Of a DNA stretch of 64,000 bases, positions 60,074 through 64,000 are shown in pieces. A program made the position numbers and the translations under genes. The notes below the pieces were generated by a model, which was not told where the DNA came from, made no database searches, and saw only the letters and a list, made by a program, of their open reading frames with translations. Position 1 is the first letter of the stretch. Each line of letters starts with the position of its first letter. Source of the stretch: an uncultured Aquimarina sp. (GTDB lineage: Bacteria; Bacteroidota; Bacteroidia; Flavobacteriales; Flavobacteriaceae); NCBI RefSeq assembly GCF_947495315.1, contig NZ_CANLYD010000004.1:248001-312000 (forward strand), in the 5' to 3' direction.

Positions 60074-62455
60074 TTAGTTTGCAATCGCAGTGGTATAAGA
60101 CTCTGCTTTGTTCATATTTTCTATTCCTTTTAATAATGCATCCGGGTTGAACGAAATACTATCTATTCCTGCTTTTACTAAAAAAGAAGCGTATTCGGGG
60201 AAATCACTTGGTGCTTGGCCGCATAATCCAATCTTTTTTCCTGAATAATTAGCTTTTTCGATTGCCATAGCGATCAATTTTTTTGTTGCAGGGTCATTTT
60301 CATCGAAAATGGATGACATAAGATCTGAGTCTCTATCTATCCCCAGAGTTAGTTGTGTGAGGTCATTGGAACCAATAGAAAATCCGTCAAAGATTTTGGC
60401 AAATTCATTTGCTAAAATCACATTACTTGGTATCTCGGTCATGACATAAATCTCCAGATTATTTTCTCCCTGTTTTAATCCAAAATCAGACATAATATCG
60501 ATCACCTTTTTACCTTCATTAACAGTTCTGCAAAACGGAATCATTACTTTGATATTAGTTAATCCCATGGTGGATCGTACTCTTTTTATTGCTTCGCACT
60601 CTAGTCGAAAACCATCTTTATATAAATCACTATAATATCTGGCAGCTCCTCTAAAACCTAGCATAGGATTCTCTTCTCTGGGCTCGAATTGAGCTCCACC
60701 AATTAAGTGAGCATATTCATTGGTTTTAAAATCACTCATTCGGACAATGACTTCTTTAGGATAGAAAGCTGCTGCAATTGTGGCGATTCCCTGAGAAAGT
60801 TGATCTACAAAATAATCTTCTTTACTAGGGTAGTTTTTGGTTATACTTTTGATTTTATCTTTGACCAGAGCATTATTTATTTTATCAAATTTCACCAAAG
60901 CCATTGGATGTATTTTTATCCAGTGTGTGATGATGAATTCCATTCGCAATAGGCCGACTCCATCATTTGGGTAAAAAGAAAATTGGAAAGCTTTTTCGGG
61001 ATCCGAAAGAATCAATTTAGCTTCAGTATTTGGAAGTTTAATTTTATCAAAATCAATCTTTTTTTCGATAAAAGAAAGTGCTCCTTTATATACGTATCCA
61101 GTTTTACCTTCTGCACATGATATTGTAATGGTCTCACCATCTTTTATCCCTTGTGTAGCACTATTGCTTCCTACTACAGCTGGAACACCGAGTTCTCTTG
61201 CTACGATTGCAGCGTGACTTGTTCTTCCTCCGCGATTGGTAACAATTCCACCAGCTTTTTTTAATAGAGGGTCCCAATCCGGACTGGTTACATCTGTAAT
61301 TATGATATCTCCTTCCTGTAGTCTATGAGAATCCCTCGGAGAAGTAAGTATTCTTGCTGTACCAATAGCTATTTTAGTACCTACTGCGTTACCGACCGTT
61401 AATATCTCTCCTTTTTCTTGTAATTTATATTCAACATGAGTGGTTAATTTTTTAGCATGATGAACAGTTTCAGGACGTGCTTGTGTAATGAATAATTGAT
61501 TAGTAATACCGTCTTTTGCCCATTCGATATCCATGGGTTTTTGATAGTGCTGTTCAATTTCTAAAGCCCATTTAGCCAACGTAGTCACTTCAGAGTCAGA
61601 AAGTATAAATTGGTTTCGTTTAGATATTTCCGTATCTATATTTATAGTTGATGAATCCTCTTCAGATGCTGCATAGATCATTGTTTTTTCTTTATCTCCT
61701 AACTTTTTTTGTACAATAGCATTTTTACCTTGTAATAAAGTTGGCTTAAAAACGTAAAATTCATCTGGATTGATAGTGCCCTGTACTAAGTTTTCGCCTA
61801 ATCCCCATACTCCCGATAGATGGATTATGTTTTTAAAACCTGACTCAGGTTCTATGGTGAATCCTACTCCAGAACATCCTTTATCAGATCTAACCATTTT
61901 CTGTACCCCAACGGATACCGCAATCTCATGATGTAGAAATCCTTTGTCTTCACGATATTTAATGGCTCTATTAGTATATAAAGATGCAAAACACTGTTTG
62001 ATTGCTTTTAATAAGGCTTTTTCTCCTCGTATATTTAAAAAAGTATCGTGTTGCCCGGCAAAACTAGCATCTGGTAAATCCTCTGCCGTTGCACTACTTC
62101 TTACAGCAACTTCGACCTCTTCTTTAGTATTTAGGCAAGAGTATTCTTCAAGGATAGCTTTTGAAAAACTTTCAGAAAATTTACCTCCTAAAATAAGCTC
62201 ACGAGCTATCGCACCAATTTCATGAAGGTTAGAAAAATTCTTTCGATCCAAACTTTTTAAAAGATTTTGTAATGGTTCTTCAATACAATTCTCTTTTAGA
62301 AATAACCAAAAAGCATCTGCTGTAGTTGCAAAACCATCCGGAATACGAACACCTTTAGATGATAATTGATTATACATTTCACCTAATGACGCATTTTTAC
62401 CTCCTACAGAAGGTATGTTTTGAATACTAATTTCTCTAAACTTTTTGGTGAACAT
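60074..62455 (-). CDS. ppsA: Phosphoenolpyruvate synthase
   Basis: 793 residues. N-terminal ATP-grasp-like domain (GGKNASLGEMY, VRSSATAEDLPDASFAGQHD), the swivelling phosphohistidine domain with His in GGRTSHAAIVARELGVPAVV, and a C-terminal TIM-barrel with SIGSNDLTQLTLGIDRDS and LCGQAPSD. Makes PEP from pyruvate and ATP. Full length. In the operon with hpf and two membrane proteins, it may conserve PEP during energy limitation. Confidence 0.96.
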   Translation of the reverse strand: MFTKKFREISIQNIPSVGGKNASLGEMYNQLSSKGVRIPDGFATTADAFWLFLKENCIEEPLQNLLKSLDRKNFSNLHEIGAIARELILGGKFSESFSKAILEEYSCLNTKEEVEVAVRSSATAEDLPDASFAGQHDTFLNIRGEKALLKAIKQCFASLYTNRAIKYREDKGFLHHEIAVSVGVQKMVRSDKGCSGVGFTIEPESGFKNIIHLSGVWGLGENLVQGTINPDEFYVFKPTLLQGKNAIVQKKLGDKEKTMIYAASEEDSSTINIDTEISKRNQFILSDSEVTTLAKWALEIEQHYQKPMDIEWAKDGITNQLFITQARPETVHHAKKLTTHVEYKLQEKGEILTVGNAVGTKIAIGTARILTSPRDSHRLQEGDIIITDVTSPDWDPLLKKAGGIVTNRGGRTSHAAIVARELGVPAVVGSNSATQGIKDGETITISCAEGKTGYVYKGALSFIEKKIDFDKIKLPNTEAKLILSDPEKAFQFSFYPNDGVGLLRMEFIITHWIKIHPMALVKFDKINNALVKDKIKSITKNYPSKEDYFVDQLSQGIATIAAAFYPKEVIVRMSDFKTNEYAHLIGGAQFEPREENPMLGFRGAARYYSDLYKDGFRLECEAIKRVRSTMGLTNIKVMIPFCRTVNEGKKVIDIMSDFGLKQGENNLEIYVMTEIPSNVILANEFAKIFDGFSIGSNDLTQLTLGIDRDSDLMSSIFDENDPATKKLIAMAIEKANYSGKKIGLCGQAPSDFPEYASFLVKAGIDSISFNPDALLKGIENMNKAESYTTAIAN

Positions 62456-62473
62456 ATTTATATTTTTATACTA

Positions 62474-62860
62474 TTAATAGGGTACTAATTCATAGGATGC
62501 ATTTAGCAAGAATATCCCTGTTAAGAACAATAAAACATATAGTACTTGTACTAGTTTTATATTAATAAATTCTAGCCACTTTGTGGTAGCTAAAGGAAAA
62601 ATAAACAACGCTAATCCTATACCTAATGAAATCCAACCTATAGCCGTAATTATGAATTTCCAACTAGGCTCCCATATATTATGAAAAAGTATATTTAACA
62701 ATCCAATAATGATGGCTACAAAAGATGTAGTGATCAAGAACTTCTGGTCTTTTAGATCTTCAAAAATCTGTTTTATACGAGTGGGATTAAAACTTAGTAT
62801 AAAGAAGAATATAATAAGATACCAACCCCAGAATTTTGCTAAAAAAATAGATACTTCCAT
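62474..62860 (-). CDS. Four-helix membrane protein
   Basis: 128 residues with four membrane helices (about 8-25, 38-58, 67-87 and 105-124). Contains FNPTRIKQIFEDLKDQKFLI after helix 1. No family recognised. First gene of the ppsA operon. Confidence 0.65.
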   Translation of the reverse strand: MEVSIFLAKFWGWYLIIFFFILSFNPTRIKQIFEDLKDQKFLITTSFVAIIIGLLNILFHNIWEPSWKFIITAIGWISLGIGLALFIFPLATTKWLEFINIKLVQVLYVLLFLTGIFLLNASYELVPY

Positions 62861-62887
62861 AATCGCTATGATCTTTTAAATCTATCT

Positions 62888-62930
62888 CAAAAATAGTAGC
62901 TCTCTTTGTTTTTAAATATGATAAATATCA
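62888..62930 (-). promoter_or_regulatory. Crp/Fnr-type activated promoter (ppsA-hpf operon)
   Basis: Minus strand: TGATATTTATCA, 23 bp, then the -7 box TATTTTTG. Confidence 0.85.
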
Positions 62931-62961
62931 TTCCGAAATATTGTGTTTTCAATGAAATTTG
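62919..62961 (+). promoter_or_regulatory. Crp/Fnr-type promoter (efflux adaptor), shared palindrome
   Basis: TGATAAATATCA (62919-62930), 23 bp, then GAAATTTG (one mismatch to TAnnTTTG). ATG at 62976 follows 14 bases later. Confidence 0.65.
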
Positions 62962-62975
62962 AATAAAAATTAATC

Positions 62976-64000
62976 ATGCATAGATCTGTAATAGCGTTCT
63001 TGTTTTGTTATATTCTGATTTCCTGTGAGGATAAGGATCAAAAGATTCAACCATCAATTACTGATATTACAGAATCTGTATATTCTTCGGTTACAATTCA
63101 GCCGGATAGTTTGTATCAGGTGTATGCAGTGGTGCATGGTATTTTGGATAAAAATCTGGTAGAAGAAGGCGATATCGTAGCAAAAGAAACTCCACTACTA
63201 CAGATTATCAATAGCAATCCAAAATTGAATACCGAAAATGCGAAACTATCGTTAGAACTTGCTCAGAAAAACTATAATGGAAATGCTGCAATTCTTAATG
63301 GAATCAAAGATGAAATTAAATCTGCAGAACTTAAAATGACCAATGATTCAATAAATTATTGTCGCCAGAAAAATCTATGGGATCAACAGATCGGTTCTAA
63401 AGTCGAATATGACACCAGAAAACTGGCATATGAGCTTTCTACAAAATCTTTAGATCTTTTAAAGAATAAATATGATAGAACAAAGGACGAGCTAAGAACA
63501 CAACTTAAACAAGCAGAAAATAATTATAAAACCTCATTGACTACTACCAAAGACTTCACAGTTAATAGTAAGATTAATGGAAAAGTATATGCATTATACA
63601 AAAATCAAGGAGAAATTGTCAATACACAAGAACCAATTGCTTCTGTAGGTAGTGCAACGGTTTTTGTAATCGAAATGTTGGTGGATGAGGTGGATATTGT
63701 ACAATTAAAGAAAGGTCAGAAAGTCATTATAACACTCGATGCATATAATGGAAAAGTTTTTACAGCAAAAGTCAGTAAAATATACCCCAAAAAAGATGAA
63801 AGAAACCAAACGTTTATGGTGGAAGCTCTTTTTGACAAAAGCCCTGAAGTATTGTATCCAGGTTTATCCGGTGAGGCAAATATCATAGTCGCTAATAAAA
63901 AACAAGTCCTAACGATTCCAAAGCAATATGTAATAGATAATTCTAAAGTGAAAACTGAAAATGGAATTGTAGATATAGTTGTTGGATTACAAAGCATGGA
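62976..64000 (+). CDS. HlyD/MacA-type periplasmic adaptor lipoprotein (partial)
   Basis: 341 codons to the window edge. Lipobox LISCED (Cys about residue 16), biotinyl-lipoyl-like half-motifs (VHGILDKNLVEEGDIVAKET; VNSKINGKVYALYKNQGEIV), a coiled-coil hairpin between about residues 85 and 195, and a beta-barrel EMLVDEVDIVQLKKGQKVII. Adaptor of an RND or ABC export system; the partner genes lie beyond the edge. Confidence 0.85.
   Translation, partial: MHRSVIAFLFCYILISCEDKDQKIQPSITDITESVYSSVTIQPDSLYQVYAVVHGILDKNLVEEGDIVAKETPLLQIINSNPKLNTENAKLSLELAQKNYNGNAAILNGIKDEIKSAELKMTNDSINYCRQKNLWDQQIGSKVEYDTRKLAYELSTKSLDLLKNKYDRTKDELRTQLKQAENNYKTSLTTTKDFTVNSKINGKVYALYKNQGEIVNTQEPIASVGSATVFVIEMLVDEVDIVQLKKGQKVIITLDAYNGKVFTAKVSKIYPKKDERNQTFMVEALFDKSPEVLYPGLSGEANIIVANKKQVLTIPKQYVIDNSKVKTENGIVDIVVGLQSM

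Noticed and set aside
60055..60084. Upstream start for the flavodoxin-like protein
   Set aside because: Overlaps the end of ppsA and adds residues before the basic start of the membrane anchor; ATG 60054 is preferred.
1..64000. CRISPR array, rRNA or tRNA genes
   Set aside because: No regularly spaced short direct repeats, no rRNA-like conserved blocks and no tRNA cloverleaf were noticed on reading; a tRNAscan run would settle the tRNA point.

Overview
The window is AT-rich DNA from a member of the Bacteroidota, most likely a marine flavobacterium (Flavobacteriaceae; Aquimarina-like is a guess). Evidence: TAnnTTTG-type -7 promoter boxes, many short lipoproteins, a ccoS-ccoNO(fused)-ccoQ-ccoP-ccoG-ccoH oxidase cluster of flavobacterial type, and proteins of Bacteroidota-typical families (DUF6794, DUF6799, DUF2202). 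No rRNA, tRNA, CRISPR array, transposase or recombinase gene was seen.

Region 1 (1 to about 13.1 kb) is an accessory array. Some fourteen small genes all lie on the minus strand: lipoproteins, a SUFU-domain protein, a SUKH-like protein, a DUF6794 protein, small membrane proteins, and one three-gene unit (AraC regulator, SDR reductase, DUF1330 protein). They are separated by hairpin-forming elements of about 70 bp or about 170 bp. Each unit starts with AAC|GTTnnnnnn and ends with the exact reverse complement of its own first 9 or so bases, and this sequence differs from unit to unit. That is the layout of integron gene cassettes with attC sites. No integrase is present in the window. The array ends abruptly at 13,108 beside the cbb3 oxidase operon.

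Region 2 (13.3 to 20.1 kb) is the cbb3 cytochrome oxidase operon with its assembly genes, lacking the copper ATPase ccoI usually found upstream of ccoS.

Region 3 (20.1 to 64 kb) is an island of low-oxygen, stress and dormancy-type genes. It holds universal stress proteins, HemN, sulfide:quinone oxidoreductase, a site-2 protease with CBS domains, DnaJ/CbpM, thioredoxin, DeoC/DeoD, an Acg-like nitroreductase, DUF2267, a Ca2+-type P-ATPase, a peroxiredoxin, a sulfite oxidase module, PEP synthase and a ribosome hibernation factor. A PAS histidine kinase with a FixL-like haem-binding motif sits next to a response regulator fused to a Crp/Fnr-type DNA-binding protein.

Reading the intergenic regions shows what ties regions 2 and 3 together. 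Nineteen copies of a palindrome TGAY-N4-RTCA lie upstream of these genes. The distance to a TAnnTTTG-like -7 box is exactly 23 bp in essentially every case, which puts the palindrome centre near -41.5 (class II activation). Three further promoters (SQR, peroxiredoxin, sulfite oxidase) carry a related palindrome, GTAAC-N4-GTTAC, with the same geometry. The likely logic is an oxygen-sensing kinase and REC-Crp regulator driving a compact regulon similar in content to the mycobacterial DosR dormancy regulon. The cassette array next to it shows no such sites on reading.
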